From Dermatophilus congolensis (GTDB taxonomy: Bacteria > Actinomycetota > Actinomycetes > Actinomycetales > Dermatophilaceae), in assembly GCF_900187045.1 (NCBI RefSeq), contig NZ_LT906453.1:2418001-2482000 (forward strand): a stretch of DNA of 64,000 bases. The letters run 5' to 3'. Every line of letters starts with the position of its first letter. Within the stretch, counting starts at the first letter, position 1. The translations under genes were made by a program, and so were the position numbers. The notes beneath the pieces are model-generated. The model ran no database searches and had not been told where the DNA came from. It saw nothing but the letters and a program-made list of their open reading frames with translations. This document shows, in pieces, positions 38,303-48,754 of the stretch.

Positions 38303-39205
38303 TTAGGCCTTTATGCGGCCGCTGGCTTGGCCGACCCGGCGGATATCTGTGCCCAAGCCATCGTGGATATTTTCGTCGGCGAAAACTGTCGCGCTGCCGC
38401 TACGGTCAAAGGCGATGAACCCGCCCTTGTCTTCTGGGCACTGCAGCCGACGCACCGACTGGTATCCGGCAAATCCAGTTTTCAGCACGTTCGTGGTGGC
38501 TTTACCTGACGCGTAGGGAACCGTGATTTCGCTCAGATCCCCTGTAGCAGAGTTCATGGCAGTAAGGACGTCAGCGACTGTTGTCGTGGTCCCGTCTTTA
38601 CCGGGCTGCTCTACGTAGCGACCAAAAGACAAATCAGTGATCGCACCTGCTTTGTTTGCTACCACTTCTTCGCCGCCTAGCCCTTTGACATCGGAGTAGC
38701 TGTATCGACGAATGACGCCATTCTTATCTGCGGTGTAAACAAAACCTGCATTGTCTTCTAGCGGATCTACCTGTGCCGCCAGAGCGGTCGGCGCGAATCC
38801 ACGGCCGATGGTTTTCACCTGCATTTTTGCTCGATAACCATGCTCACTGGCAGTCGTGACCAATATGCGCTGCATACGGCCACTAGGAGTCACTGCAAAG
38901 TGAACCCGTACTCCGGCCGCAATATCGCCAGCTTCAGCAGCGAACGTGAATGCCGCAGGACGGTGACTGAGCTTGCCGTCACTTCCGCGCAAGGTAACTT
39001 TTGCCCCCGCATCTTCTCCCGCCACGTCGTAGGTGTTGACCCGCCCGGAGGAATCCACAAATACGGCTTGTCCACCGCAGTCTGCCAGCGTTGGGGCTGC
39101 GGGTCCGGCCGCTGATGCCGGGGCAGGCAAACCTGCACCCATGCATGCTGCCACCATGACCGACATAGCTATACCAACCTGTCGCGACCTGTCCTTACCG
39201 AACAT
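38303..39205 (-). CDS. Secreted protein of unknown function, propeller-like repeats
   Basis: 300 residues from ATG at 39205 with a strong GAGGAGG. A Sec signal peptide (VGIAMSVMVAACMGAGLPAPASA) is cleaved near ASA. The mature part repeats short beta motifs (GQAVFVDSSGRVNTYDV, GFVYTADKNGVIRRYSYSD, GGFIAFDRSGSATVFAD) spaced as in a beta-propeller or tachylectin-like fold, and has two Cys likely to pair. I do not recognise a family. It stands alone between metG and sdhB. Confidence 0.72.
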   Translation of the reverse strand: MFGKDRSRQVGIAMSVMVAACMGAGLPAPASAAGPAAPTLADCGGQAVFVDSSGRVNTYDVAGEDAGAKVTLRGSDGKLSHRPAAFTFAAEAGDIAAGVRVHFAVTPSGRMQRILVTTASEHGYRAKMQVKTIGRGFAPTALAAQVDPLEDNAGFVYTADKNGVIRRYSYSDVKGLGGEEVVANKAGAITDLSFGRYVEQPGKDGTTTTVADVLTAMNSATGDLSEITVPYASGKATTNVLKTGFAGYQSVRRLQCPEDKGGFIAFDRSGSATVFADENIHDGLGTDIRRVGQASGRIKA

Positions 39206-39385
39206 TTCAACCTCCTCTAAACACGATCGACGTTTTGGGGCCTGGCGCCCAATAACCACGACGCTCTCTCACCGCCGTATATACCCATTGTGTCTAGGTA
39301 CCCCATCGCTCAGATAGGTAAATCGGTGACGTTTTGGGCACGAGTACATTCCAATACACAGACGCTCCCCACCTAAAAGGAAAGA

Positions 39386-39407
39386 GCGCCCCGGAAAACC
39401 GGGACGC
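39386..39407 (-). terminator. Intrinsic terminator after sdhB
   Basis: On the minus strand a GC-rich stem (GCGTCCCGG-TTTT-CCGGGGCGC, one mismatch) is followed by CTCTTTCCTTTT, a classic Rho-independent terminator about 50 bases after the sdhB stop. Confidence 0.8.
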
Positions 39408-39456
39408 CCCTAACCAATTCGCTTATCTCGTTGCTGTAAACAACGGATAACCGTGA

Positions 39457-40215
39457 TCAGATATGCAAGAAAGATTTCCGCAGATCTGTATTGAGTCGCG
39501 AGATAACATCCATCGGGATGTCCTTCGGGCATGCAGCCGAACACTCACCGATGTTGGTGCACCCCCCAAACCCTTCGCTGTCATGCGTGGCAACCATGGC
39601 CTGCACCCGATCCCAACGCTCTGGCTGCCCCTGTGGAAGCAATCCCAAGTGCGTCACCTTCGCGCCAAGGAAGAGCATGCCTGCCGCGTTCGGACATGCA
39701 GCCACACACGCAGCACAGCCAATGCACGCAGCCGATTCGAAGGATCGATCAGCATCTTTCTTCGGCACAGGCACCGAGTGCGCCTCTGGAGCAGCACCGG
39801 TGTTAACCGAAATGAAGCCGCCCGAGGCAATAATGCGGTCGAAAGCCGTGCGGTCCACGATCAAGTCTTTAATCACCGGGAACGCATTGGCTCGCCACGG
39901 CTCAATCGTGATCGTCTCGCCGTCGCGGAAGCTACGCATATGTAGCTGGCACGTTGTCGTGTTGGTGCGGGTAGCACCACCATCATTACCGTGAGGGCGG
40001 CCGTTAATGACCAAACCACACATGCCGCAAATACCTTCACGGCAGTCAGAGTCGAACGCGATCGGTTCTTCACCACGATCATTCAACTCTTCATTGAGCA
40101 CATCGAGCATTTCCAGGAACGACATGTCCTCGCTGATGTCATCAACAACATAGTCATGCAGCGCCCCCTGAGCGGTGGGGCCGGCCTGACGCCAGATCTT
40201 CAGGTTGATTCTCAC
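39457..40215 (-). CDS. sdhB: Succinate dehydrogenase iron-sulfur subunit
   Basis: 252 residues from GTG overlapping the sdhA stop (GTGA). N-terminal [2Fe-2S] domain with [10 protein letters not shown] and a later Cys; C-terminal cluster motifs [14 protein letters not shown] and [16 protein letters not shown] bind [4Fe-4S] and [3Fe-4S]. Passes electrons from SdhA flavin to quinone. The short 252-residue form and the operon sdhC-sdhA-sdhB fit the actinobacterial type with a single cytochrome subunit. Confidence 0.95.
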   Translation of the reverse strand: MRINLKIWRQAGPTAQGALHDYVVDDISEDMSFLEMLDVLNEELNDRGEEPIAFDSDCREGICGMCGLVINGRPHGNDGGATRTNTTTCQLHMRSFRDGETITIEPWRANAFPVIKDLIVDRTAFDRIIASGGFISVNTGAAPEAHSVPVPKKDADRSFESAACIGCAACVAACPNAAGMLFLGAKVTHLGLLPQGQPERWDRVQAMVATHDSEGFGGCTNIGECSAACPKDIPMDVISRLNTDLRKSFLHI

Positions 40216-42227
40216 TTGTAGCTCCGCTGCTTCATCTCGATGAACTCGTACACGAGGTCTTCCTTATGCAGGATCGGTGGGTTGCCCTCGCCATTCCATT
40301 CCCACGCCGCGACATATGCGAACTCGTCATCGTGACGCAACGCCTCACCGTCTTCGGTCTGCGATTCCTCACGGAAGTGACCACCACAAGACTCACGACG
40401 ATGCAGAGCATCGATACACATAAGCTCCCCCAGCTCGAGGAAGTCAGCCACACGGCCTGCCTTCTCCAAAGACTGGTTCAGCTCATCGGCCTTGCCAAGC
40501 ACACGTAGATTGCTCCAGAACTCCTTGCGCAGCTGGCGAATCAAATCAATCGCCTTACGCAGGCCCTCTTCACTGCGAGACATTCCGCAGTACTCCCACA
40601 TGATCTGGCCGAGTTCTTTGTGGTAGCTGTCCACTGAACGAGTGCCATTGGAGTTGAGGAAGTAATTGATTCGATCCTGTACCGACTTACGGGCCTCAGT
40701 AACTGCCGGGTGATCTTCACCCAGCGGCTCAAACGGCGCGGCCGCAAGGTAGTCGCGGATTGTGTTGGGCAAGACGAAGTACCCATCAGACAAGCCCTGC
40801 ATCAACGCTGAAGCACCAAGCCGGTTAGCGCCGTGATCAGAGAAGTTCGCCTCCCCAGTAACAAACAATCCCGGGATGGAGGACTCCAGGTCGTAGTCCA
40901 CCCACATGCCACCCATGGTGTAGTGGACAGCTGGGTAGATACGCATCGGAACTTCATACGGGTTATCGCCCGTGATCCGCTCGTACATGTCGAAAAGGTT
41001 GCCGTACTTAGCCTCTACGGCAGCGCGCCCCATCCGACCGATAGCCTCGGAGAAGTCGAGGTACACCCCACGGCGAACCATGGTCTCAGTGCCGGTGCTG
41101 GGGTCAATTTCAGCGATAGCTGGGCCAACACCGCGGCCTTCGTCACACATGTACTTGGCCTGACGCGAAGCGATGTCACGCGGCACAAGGTTTCCGAACG
41201 CAGGGTAGATACGCTCCAGGTAGTAGTCCCGGTCCTGCTCAGGAATCTGCCGAGGGTCTTTATCGCAGTCCTCTTTACGTTTAGGCACCCAGATACGGCC
41301 GTCATTACGCAAGGACTCACTCATCAACGTGAGCTTGGACTGTTTGTCACCGTGCTGCGGAATACAGGTCGGGTGGATCTGCGTGTAGCACGGGTTCGCG
41401 AAGTAGCCACCCTTACGGTGTGCACGCCACGTAGCCGTGACATTGCAACCCATCGCGTTCGTGGACAGGAAGAACACGTTGCCGTAGCCACCTGAAGCCA
41501 AAACGACAGCGTCCGCTACGTGGGTCTCAATTTCACCAGTGACCATGTCACGCACGATGATTCCGCGCGCCCGCCCGTCGGCGACCACGAGCTCAACCAT
41601 TTCGTGGCGAGAGTACATCGTCACAGTTCCCGCACCGACCTGACGCTCCAGCGCCTGATAGGCACCGATGAGCAGCTGTTGCCCTGTCTGACCGCGGGCG
41701 TAGAACGTGCGCGAAACCTGCACACCACCGAACGAACGGTTATCGAGCAAACCGCCATATTCGCGAGCGAACGGGACACCCTGCGCAACACACTGGTCAA
41801 TGATGTTCGCGCTCACCTCAGCCAGGCGGTACACGTTCGACTCACGGGCGCGATAGTCACCACCTTTAACCGTGTCGTAGAAGAGGCGATAGATCGAGTC
41901 GCCATCCTCTTTATAGTTCTTCGCCGCGTTCATACCACCTTGAGCAGCAATCGAGTGCGCTCGCCGCGGGGAGTCCTGATAGCAGAAAGCCTTAACGACG
42001 TAGCCAGCTTCACCGAGCGTGGCAGCAGCAGCAGCTCCAGCCAGCCCTGTACCAACAACGATGACGCTCATCTTTCGCCGGTTGGACGGGTTCACCAGCT
42101 TCGCGTCGAATTTACGCTGCGCCCAACGCCCCTGAATCGGACCGCTCGGAGCCTTCGTGTCCTTGACTGGCTCACCGACGTAGTACAGGCCGTCGACGAG
42201 CTCTCCATGTGTGGAAGTCGTAGTCAT
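40212..42227 (-). CDS. sdhA: Succinate dehydrogenase flavoprotein subunit
   Basis: 671 residues. FAD-binding [20 protein letters not shown], the covalent flavin His in [11 protein letters not shown], active-site region [13 protein letters not shown], and HPTCIP. Oxidises succinate to fumarate in the TCA cycle and respiratory chain. Encoded between sdhC (17-base gap) and sdhB (overlap). Complete. Confidence 0.96.
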   Translation of the reverse strand: MTTTSTHGELVDGLYYVGEPVKDTKAPSGPIQGRWAQRKFDAKLVNPSNRRKMSVIVVGTGLAGAAAAATLGEAGYVVKAFCYQDSPRRAHSIAAQGGMNAAKNYKEDGDSIYRLFYDTVKGGDYRARESNVYRLAEVSANIIDQCVAQGVPFAREYGGLLDNRSFGGVQVSRTFYARGQTGQQLLIGAYQALERQVGAGTVTMYSRHEMVELVVADGRARGIIVRDMVTGEIETHVADAVVLASGGYGNVFFLSTNAMGCNVTATWRAHRKGGYFANPCYTQIHPTCIPQHGDKQSKLTLMSESLRNDGRIWVPKRKEDCDKDPRQIPEQDRDYYLERIYPAFGNLVPRDIASRQAKYMCDEGRGVGPAIAEIDPSTGTETMVRRGVYLDFSEAIGRMGRAAVEAKYGNLFDMYERITGDNPYEVPMRIYPAVHYTMGGMWVDYDLESSIPGLFVTGEANFSDHGANRLGASALMQGLSDGYFVLPNTIRDYLAAAPFEPLGEDHPAVTEARKSVQDRINYFLNSNGTRSVDSYHKELGQIMWEYCGMSRSEEGLRKAIDLIRQLRKEFWSNLRVLGKADELNQSLEKAGRVADFLELGELMCIDALHRRESCGGHFREESQTEDGEALRHDDEFAYVAAWEWNGEGNPPILHKEDLVYEFIEMKQRSYK

Positions 42228-42244
42228 GATGTCTAGCAGTCCCC

Positions 42245-42943
42245 TCAGTGGATCAGACCGAACTGGATGGCCAGCGGTGGGATGAGGAACCCAACCACCA
42301 CAACCACCGCAACGAACAAACCAATGCCCTTAGCCCAAGCACGCGCCTTGGCGGTGTTCGTGAAACCGAGCGTCTGACAGGCCGACCAGGTGCCGTGATG
42401 CAGATGCAGCCCCAGCGCCACCATCGCCCCGATGTAAATAAGCGTCACCCACCACACCTGGAAGCTCGAGACCACCAACGACGCTGGGTCAGCAGCTGGC
42501 AACGGACCAACGTTGAACTGCACGATCGTGAATTGCAGCAAGTGCCAGATCAAGAACAGCAGCAGCGCAATACCACCCCAACGCATCGCCTTCGAAGAGG
42601 CACTCGCAGCAGCGGACTTGTTCACCGCGTACCGGGTTCCGCGCGCAGCTTTAGCTCGCTTCCACAACGTGACAGCTGAGTAAATGTGCGCAATTACAGC
42701 AACAAGAAGAACAATGCGGAAGAGCCACAAGAACCCTGAATAAGGGAGGATGGGCATGAACATGGTGCGCAGGTGGTGCGCATATTCATTGAAAAGCTCA
42801 TGTCCGGCGAGAATCTTCAAGTTTCCGTACATGTGCATCAGCACAAAGAAAACAAAGAAAAGACCCGAGACGGCCATCATGAGCTTGAGCCCGATGGTCG
42901 ACCGACCGGGGGACGTCGGTTTTGTGAGGGTATTAGTAGCCAC
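42245..42943 (-). CDS. sdhC: Succinate dehydrogenase cytochrome b subunit
   Basis: 232 residues from GTG at 42943 with AGGA at good spacing; the ORF extends upstream without support. Five hydrophobic helices with conserved His residues ([34 protein letters not shown]), which bind the two hemes b of B-type succinate:quinone oxidoreductases. It anchors SdhAB in the membrane. No separate sdhD, as expected for this type. Confidence 0.94.
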   Translation of the reverse strand: MATNTLTKPTSPGRSTIGLKLMMAVSGLFFVFFVLMHMYGNLKILAGHELFNEYAHHLRTMFMPILPYSGFLWLFRIVLLVAVIAHIYSAVTLWKRAKAARGTRYAVNKSAAASASSKAMRWGGIALLLFLIWHLLQFTIVQFNVGPLPAADPASLVVSSFQVWWVTLIYIGAMVALGLHLHHGTWSACQTLGFTNTAKARAWAKGIGLFVAVVVVVGFLIPPLAIQFGLIH

Positions 42944-43243
42944 GGAAAGATCCTGCCTTGTCACGCGGAAGCTATGTCGGGTTTTCGATACTGCGCTCAC
43001 GAATCACACGGGTGCGCTTGGGCCGCTGCCCCAGCAGGGACAGAATGTGCGATGCGTGGACGCCATCACGATTGATGCTAGACCCCTGAAGGACCTTGAA
43101 AGGTCAGGACAGCCTGATCCATGAACACAGGTCACGAAAATAAAAAAACTTCTCCGTGAAAAATGGGTAGACAGCACTGCAGTGCGGTGACAATCCTCAC
43201 CATTTCGGCCTCCAAAAAGCCAAGCCGTACGTAAAATGCGCCG

Positions 43244-44074
43244 TTACTTCGCCACAAATGCGTTGTACAACTCTTTACGAGAGTGTCCCGTGGCTTTCGC
43301 CACAGTTGCCGTCACAGTGGTCAATTTCTCACCGGCTGCCACTCGCGCAGCAACTTCTTCCACCGCGCTCTCGAAGTCCACTGCCTGCTCCACTTCGCAA
43401 GCCCCAGCAACCACGATGACAATCTCGCCCCGGATTTCACCTTTGGCCCACTCAACTAGCTCAGCCAACGTGCCACGCACCACTTCTTCGTACGTTTTCG
43501 TTAGCTCACGACACACTGCCGCTGAACGATCGGCGCCAAAGGCCTGCAGCATCGCCGCCAAAGTCGCCGCTGTACGGTGAGGCGCTTCGAAATAGATCAA
43601 CGTGCGACGTTCCTGCGTGACCTGTTCGAGCGCGGCGGCTCGAGGGCCTGCTTTGCGAGGCAAGAAACCTTCAAAGCAGAACCTGTCCACTGGAAGTCCT
43701 GAAACTGCAAGAGCAGTTAACGCAGCGCTCGGCCCGGGCAGGCATGTCACTGTCACCTGCGCTTGCACTGCCTCTACTACGAGCCGGTATCCGGGGTCAC
43801 TCACCGAAGGCATGCCAGCGTCTGTCACCAACAAGACATCCACTCCGGCTTTCAGGCGTTCTACTAATTCCGGGGCCTTTGACGCCTCGTTGTGTTCGTG
43901 GAAGCTGACCGCTTCGCCGGCGTATCGGATACCTAAACGTTCACACAAACGCGTCAAGCGGCGGGTGTCTTCTGCGGCGATAACGGGAGCTGACTGCAGC
44001 AGTTCGCGCAGCCTTAATGACGCATCACCGTCGTTACCGATAGGGGTTGCCGCTAGAAACAAAGTTCCACTCAT
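43244..44074 (-). CDS. rsmI: 16S rRNA 2'-O-ribose methyltransferase RsmI
   Basis: 276 residues from ATG at 44074. Methylates C1402 of 16S rRNA. Tetrapyrrole-methylase fold: LFLAATPIGNDGDASLRL, AAEDTRR, SFHEHN, VTDAGMPSVSDPGYRLV, CLPGPSAALTALAVSGLP, FCFEGFLPRK and RTLIYFEAPHR. Faces the pmt gene, a layout conserved in actinobacteria. Confidence 0.95.
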   Translation of the reverse strand: MSGTLFLAATPIGNDGDASLRLRELLQSAPVIAAEDTRRLTRLCERLGIRYAGEAVSFHEHNEASKAPELVERLKAGVDVLLVTDAGMPSVSDPGYRLVVEAVQAQVTVTCLPGPSAALTALAVSGLPVDRFCFEGFLPRKAGPRAAALEQVTQERRTLIYFEAPHRTAATLAAMLQAFGADRSAAVCRELTKTYEEVVRGTLAELVEWAKGEIRGEIVIVVAGACEVEQAVDFESAVEEVAARVAAGEKLTTVTATVAKATGHSRKELYNAFVAK

Positions 44075-44156
44075 ACTCTGATCCTGCCAGGCGCTCACAG
44101 CACCTGAAGCAGCCTTGTGCAGAGCTGCTTCAGCTACGTCCCCCTACCATGTACAC

Positions 44157-45749
44157 ATGGCCGAGATCACTATGCTGCGCCAACGACTACTCGGTCATCG
44201 ACCCCCGAACCTTCTTCGTGACTGGATAGCAGCCATCGCGATCACTCTGTGGGCCGGAATCATCCGCGTCGTCGGGCTCGCACACCCCAACACCCTTGTC
44301 TTTGACGAGACGTACTACGTCAAGCAGGGCTGGTCGATGATCCTCTATGGGCACGAACGTCGTGTCGAGAACTCTCTCGCTTCTGCCAATGCCTCTCCAA
44401 AGGTCGACGAGGTTTTCGCTGCCGGGACTCCGGATGTGTTTGGCCCGGTGGCAGATTTTGTAGTCCACCCGCCGGTCGGGAAGTGGCTTATTGGTTTTGG
44501 CCAGTGGGCGTTTGGTGTTGAAAACCCATTCAGCTGGCGTATCGCCTCTGCAGTTTTTGGCACGTTGTCGATTCTGATGATCATACGAATCGGGCGCCGT
44601 CTTTTCGGTTCAACGAGCCTGGGGCTCATCGCTGGTGTACTCATGGCTTTCGACGGTCAGCATTTTGTGCACTCCCGCACTGGCCTACTCGACGTATTCG
44701 TCATGTTTTTTGCCCTTGCGGCATTCGGTGCGCTGCTTATTGATCGTGACCGTTCGCGTGAACGCCTCGCCGAAATTGTGGGGACGTGGCGAGCCGAAGG
44801 CATGCGGGCAGATGACCCACGGTTGCGTTTTGGCCCGTGGCTTGGCCTGCGCCCGTGGCGTCTTGTGGCTGGGGTGAGTTTGGGATTGGCCACAGGAGTG
44901 AAGTGGTCAGGTCTGTATTTTCTTGTCGCGTTCGGCCTGTTGACTGTTTTTTGGGATATGGGTGCCCGTCGCTCTGCGGGGATTCGTCGATGGTGGTTCG
45001 CAGCGATGCTTATCGAAGCACCTCAGGCGGCAGTCACTATGGTCGGCGCAACGGTCGTTACATATGTCACAACGTGGACTGGCTGGTTCCTCACAGACAG
45101 CGGGTTTGACCGGCATTGGGCTGATGAGAACCCCGTGGCAAAGACTTTTAGTTTTGTACCAGATGCTCTTCGTTCTCTATGGCACTACCACGTGCAGATG
45201 TACGAATTTCATCGCGGATTGCACACCAAGCACGATTACATGAGCAATCCGTGGTCATGGATTGTGCAGGGGCGCCCAACCTCTTTCTATTACCAGAGCT
45301 ACCACAATGGTCAACCTGGTTGCACAACGGATAATTGCAGCGCAGCGATCACTAATCTCGGAAATCCCGTGATCTGGTGGGCTGGAGCGTTGTCTATTGC
45401 TGTGCTTTTCATCATGTGGGCGTGGCGGCGTGATTGGCGGGCGGGAGCGATTCTTGCCGGCTATGCCGGCGGTTACCTGCCTTGGTTTACTCTGCAGGAC
45501 CGCACTATTTACACCTTTTACTCGGTGGCTTTTTTGCCGTTCGTGGTGTTGGGAGTGGTGTACTGCCTCGGATTGGCGATTGGCCCAGCAACGGCATCAC
45601 CAGGACGTCGCCGTAGCGGCCTGATCGCTGTAAGCATGTACGTGGTTCTGGCTGCAGCCGTTTTCGTGTTCTTCTACCCGGTACTAGCTGCTGAAGTCAT
45701 TCCGTACGAGAGCTGGCGAGCCCGAATGTGGTTCCCCTCCTGGATTTAA
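44157..45749 (+). CDS. pmt: Protein O-mannosyltransferase (GT39)
   Basis: About 530 residues from ATG at 44157; earlier in-frame starts exist and no strong ribosome-binding site is present. Multi-span enzyme that moves mannose from polyprenyl phosphate to Ser/Thr of exported proteins at the outer face of the membrane. VFDETYYVKQGWSM holds the catalytic Asp-Glu, and HPPVGKWLI and FDGQHFVHSRTGLLDVF are family motifs. Ten or more helices. Divergent from rsmI, as usual. Confidence 0.93.
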   Translation: MAEITMLRQRLLGHRPPNLLRDWIAAIAITLWAGIIRVVGLAHPNTLVFDETYYVKQGWSMILYGHERRVENSLASANASPKVDEVFAAGTPDVFGPVADFVVHPPVGKWLIGFGQWAFGVENPFSWRIASAVFGTLSILMIIRIGRRLFGSTSLGLIAGVLMAFDGQHFVHSRTGLLDVFVMFFALAAFGALLIDRDRSRERLAEIVGTWRAEGMRADDPRLRFGPWLGLRPWRLVAGVSLGLATGVKWSGLYFLVAFGLLTVFWDMGARRSAGIRRWWFAAMLIEAPQAAVTMVGATVVTYVTTWTGWFLTDSGFDRHWADENPVAKTFSFVPDALRSLWHYHVQMYEFHRGLHTKHDYMSNPWSWIVQGRPTSFYYQSYHNGQPGCTTDNCSAAITNLGNPVIWWAGALSIAVLFIMWAWRRDWRAGAILAGYAGGYLPWFTLQDRTIYTFYSVAFLPFVVLGVVYCLGLAIGPATASPGRRRSGLIAVSMYVVLAAAVFVFFYPVLAAEVIPYESWRARMWFPSWI

Positions 45750-45754
45750 GGAGA

Positions 45755-46234
45755 TCAGCGGCGCCGCAGCGCGATGAGACCTACTACCGCTGCAGTAATA
45801 AGGAGTAGCAGCGAACCCACCAATTGAAGGATGCGTGCCCGATCATCTAGCACAACCCACGCCACTAAGGCCGCGCCCGCAAGAAGAAGCAGGAAGGCCC
45901 AGGAGAGCGCAGCACGACCGCGCAGATCATTAGAGCGTTTGGTTACCTGCTTGCGGGAACGCCGGGTTTCAGGCTGTGGTTGAGCCGCGGAGGGTTTGTC
46001 CACGGTCGAAGGTTCGGCCCCTGGCCAGGACCCGCCAGGAGTGGGGTTGGGTGCCTTCTTTGCTTGGCGTCGCTGCCGAGTTTTGTTGCCTTCTGGTGCG
46101 AGATGGATAGGGCCACTGGGCCACGTTGGTACGTCCGGGGCTACCGATTTTTGCCCGGCAGCTCCTGGCCACGACTCTGGCGGACGTAACTCGTCCTCTA
46201 CGGCTATGGGTGCCCCGAAGATGTCCTCGTCCAT
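45755..46234 (-). CDS. Hypothetical two-helix membrane protein
   Basis: 159 residues from ATG at 46234 (MDEDIFGAP). A long Pro/Lys/Arg-rich cytosolic region is followed by two C-terminal helices (LSWAFLLLLAGAALVAWVVL and ILQLVGSLLLLITAAVVGL) joined by a short DDRAR turn. No family recognised. Convergent with pmt, five bases apart. Confidence 0.6.
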   Translation of the reverse strand: MDEDIFGAPIAVEDELRPPESWPGAAGQKSVAPDVPTWPSGPIHLAPEGNKTRQRRQAKKAPNPTPGGSWPGAEPSTVDKPSAAQPQPETRRSRKQVTKRSNDLRGRAALSWAFLLLLAGAALVAWVVLDDRARILQLVGSLLLLITAAVVGLIALRRR

Positions 46235-46310
46235 CTCGCCAGCGTGACATGCACAGGCGCAGTTTCTGTTTCTTCTGAGACACATCGACGCACACGAGGA
46301 ATTGTTCTGA

Positions 46311-46436
<126 letters not shown>

Positions 46437-46490
46437 AGGTGCGAAACCGACCATAGCACCACCTGATCGCCAACACCGAATCGGAATCGA

Positions 46491-47381
46491 TCAGGCCCCC
46501 AAGACCCTCGACTGCCCCTCACCGTCGTCGTAATACGCGTCACCGTAATCAAATTCGACGGGAGCTGGAGGTGCGACAGGCTTCGGCGCCGCCGGACGAC
46601 GAGCCTTAGCTTTCATCGTGTACGTGGGAGGTGGAACCGGCTTGGGCTCCCAGCCACCATCAGCGAAAAGCGGATCGACTGCCAGCTGGGACGGCACAGA
46701 CGTACCTGTCTGCACCGCGGGAGCATCGCAGGTTCGGTGATCGCGAACATCAACGAACTCTTGAGCCACCGGCATGGTCCGGGCAGCGGGCCGTGCCTCA
46801 TGTGCAACTTCAGCGCGGTAACGCACATTTCGCTCGTATTCGCGGCTACGCGCAGCCGCTGCTCGTGTACGCGCAGAGTGGCGAGCCAGAACGGCCGCAC
46901 GCATCCGCACGAACGTCAATACAGCTACTCCGAAAGCACTCACCGGAATGAGACCAGAAACCATCCCAAGTATGGCCATCGGCACAGTGACGAGGAAGGC
47001 AACCAAAGACCCAAGGAGGAACACTGCACGGACCTGGTTGCGACGGATCTCACGAGCACGCACATGGGCGGCACTTTGACGATCCGACTCGGAGTCGACA
47101 TGGATCGCCTCCACCACGGTGCGGCCCCCTACAGGAGCCGTACGCATAGAGGCACCCGCGACAAGTGGACGACCTATTCCAGAAGACGCGGATTTCAGTC
47201 TTACGGAAGGGCCCACATCAGCGCTGGCCACCGCCCGACGCTGCAAGACACGCATCTGATTTGAGAAGCGGTCGACATTACGAGCGGTCGCCAATTGCTC
47301 CCGTCGGCGAGCGACGTGGACCACGAAATAAATAACCCACGACGCCACGACGGCCACGAAGATCAGGCTGCTCGGCGACAC
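46491..47381 (-). CDS. sepX: Divisome protein SepX/GlpR
   Basis: 296 residues. An N-terminal helix (LIFVAVVASWVIYFVVHVARRREQ) is followed by a basic linker with RFSNQMRVLQRR, then a pair of helices (VFLLGSLVAFLVTVPMAILG, then LIPVSAFGVAVL) and a Pro-rich acidic C-terminus. This order matches the actinobacterial protein called SepX in Streptomyces and GlpR in corynebacteria, which helps place FtsZ and binds Glp. Its expected partner glp lies 1.4 kb away at 48751. Identification is from architecture and synteny. Confidence 0.8.
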   Translation of the reverse strand: MSPSSLIFVAVVASWVIYFVVHVARRREQLATARNVDRFSNQMRVLQRRAVASADVGPSVRLKSASSGIGRPLVAGASMRTAPVGGRTVVEAIHVDSESDRQSAAHVRAREIRRNQVRAVFLLGSLVAFLVTVPMAILGMVSGLIPVSAFGVAVLTFVRMRAAVLARHSARTRAAAARSREYERNVRYRAEVAHEARPAARTMPVAQEFVDVRDHRTCDAPAVQTGTSVPSQLAVDPLFADGGWEPKPVPPPTYTMKAKARRPAAPKPVAPPAPVEFDYGDAYYDDGEGQSRVLGA

Positions 47382-47660
47382 ACTCCAACCTTATAGGCAT
47401 GTGACCTGCCCCAATCCGCCGAATTCGGCGTGTTGACGGAAAAGTTACAACGCTGTGATTACAACTATGGAATCCGATGCTCTTGGCAACCCTTAAGCAC
47501 AGAGAATCCACAGGAAAAATCCAGCCGAGTCGCGTTTTAGCGCACTTTTCCCCAGAAGCATCAATGACAGCCATAGATCAAATCGAAAATGGATTTATCG
47601 CAATCTCCCCCACACCCCACAAAAGCAACGAAACTCACCCCAAACCAAATTCAATCCAGC

Positions 47661-48263
47661 TCAAACACTGCCCGTTTGAACAAGAACATGCGGAAGCACA
47701 TCCGCCAAAACATCAAGAGCATCCCGAGTCGCACCAGAAGACCCCGGAAGATTCACCACAAAAGACTCCCCAGCCATCCCCGCACACCCACGACTAAGCA
47801 TCGACGTAGGCACACCACGAGCAATTCCCACCGCTCGGATCGCCTCAGCAACCCCCGGCAACGGGCGATCAATGAACGCCTCGGTCATCTCCGGAGTCAG
47901 ATCACGCGAAGCAACCCCCGTACCTCCGCTGGTCAACACAACCCGCACCCCCGCCCGAACAGCAGCACCCACAGCATCCCGAACAGGCTCACCATCACCA
48001 ACGAGAACAGCAGCTACCTCAAACCCCCACGCAGTAAGCCGCTCACACAAAATCCGGCCAGAAACATCCTCATACTCACCCGAACTAGCTCGATCCGAGC
48101 AGGTGATCACACAAGCAGAAGCACCATCAGCGAAAGAAGAGCGAGCCGCCGCCCGCCCCACAAAAGGATCAGGAACCACTACCCCACCAGCACCATGAGG
48201 CCGCTCAGCCTGCCCTGCCTGACCCGGCACACCAACCGCCCCCAAACCCTCAACAGCACTCAC
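47661..48263 (-). CDS. mogA: Molybdopterin adenylyltransferase-like MogA/MoaB
   Basis: 200 residues from GTG overlapping the moaC stop (GTGA). MoCF_biosynth fold: VITCSDRASSGEYEDVSGRI, VLTSGGTGVASRDLTPE, ARGVPTSMLSRGCAG, VVNLPGS. Adenylates molybdopterin before metal insertion. An extra 45 Ala/Gly-rich residues precede the domain. Third gene of the glp-moaC-mogA operon. Coding strand strongly G+T-rich. Confidence 0.92.
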   Translation of the reverse strand: MSAVEGLGAVGVPGQAGQAERPHGAGGVVVPDPFVGRAAARSSFADGASACVITCSDRASSGEYEDVSGRILCERLTAWGFEVAAVLVGDGEPVRDAVGAAVRAGVRVVLTSGGTGVASRDLTPEMTEAFIDRPLPGVAEAIRAVGIARGVPTSMLSRGCAGMAGESFVVNLPGSSGATRDALDVLADVLPHVLVQTGSV

Positions 48264-48754
48264 TGTGATTCACACCAATCACCCGAACGACCACCCGATT
48301 TAGCAGTGACCCGCACATCCGTGATCCGACCGTGCTTATCAACAGCTTTCACCATGTCAATCAACGTCAACGCCGCAACCGTCACACACGTCAAAGCCTC
48401 CATCTCAATGCCGGTGCGATCAGCTGTGCGAACAGTCGCCGCGATGTCCACCCGATCCTGAGCAACAGACAAATCCACCTCCACCGCATGCACAGCCACA
48501 GGATGCGCCAACGGCACAAGATCAGGAGTGCGTTTAGCCGCCTGAATCCCCGCGATACGCGCCACCGCCAACGCATCACCCTTAGGCACCTCACCGCACC
48601 GAAGCGCCTGAATCGCTGCCGCGCTCAACACCACCGAACCAGCTGCCGACGCCGACCGAGCCGTCACCGGCTTAGCCGAAACATCAACCATGTGAGCCGA
48701 CCCATCAGCGCGAATATGCGTCAAACCCTTGGCATCCTGCCCCTGATCACTCAT
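48260..48754 (-). CDS. moaC: Cyclic pyranopterin monophosphate synthase MoaC
   Basis: 164 residues from ATG at 48754 (GGGAGGGCAGGT upstream; overlaps the glp stop as ATGA). Converts the MoaA product into cPMP. Motifs: MVDVSAKPVTARSASAAG, KGDALAVARIAGIQAAKRT, LVPLAHP, GIEMEALTCVTVAALT and DMVKAVDK. Complete. moaA, moaE and moaD are not in the window. Confidence 0.94.
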   Translation of the reverse strand: MSDQGQDAKGLTHIRADGSAHMVDVSAKPVTARSASAAGSVVLSAAAIQALRCGEVPKGDALAVARIAGIQAAKRTPDLVPLAHPVAVHAVEVDLSVAQDRVDIAATVRTADRTGIEMEALTCVTVAALTLIDMVKAVDKHGRITDVRVTAKSGGRSGDWCESQ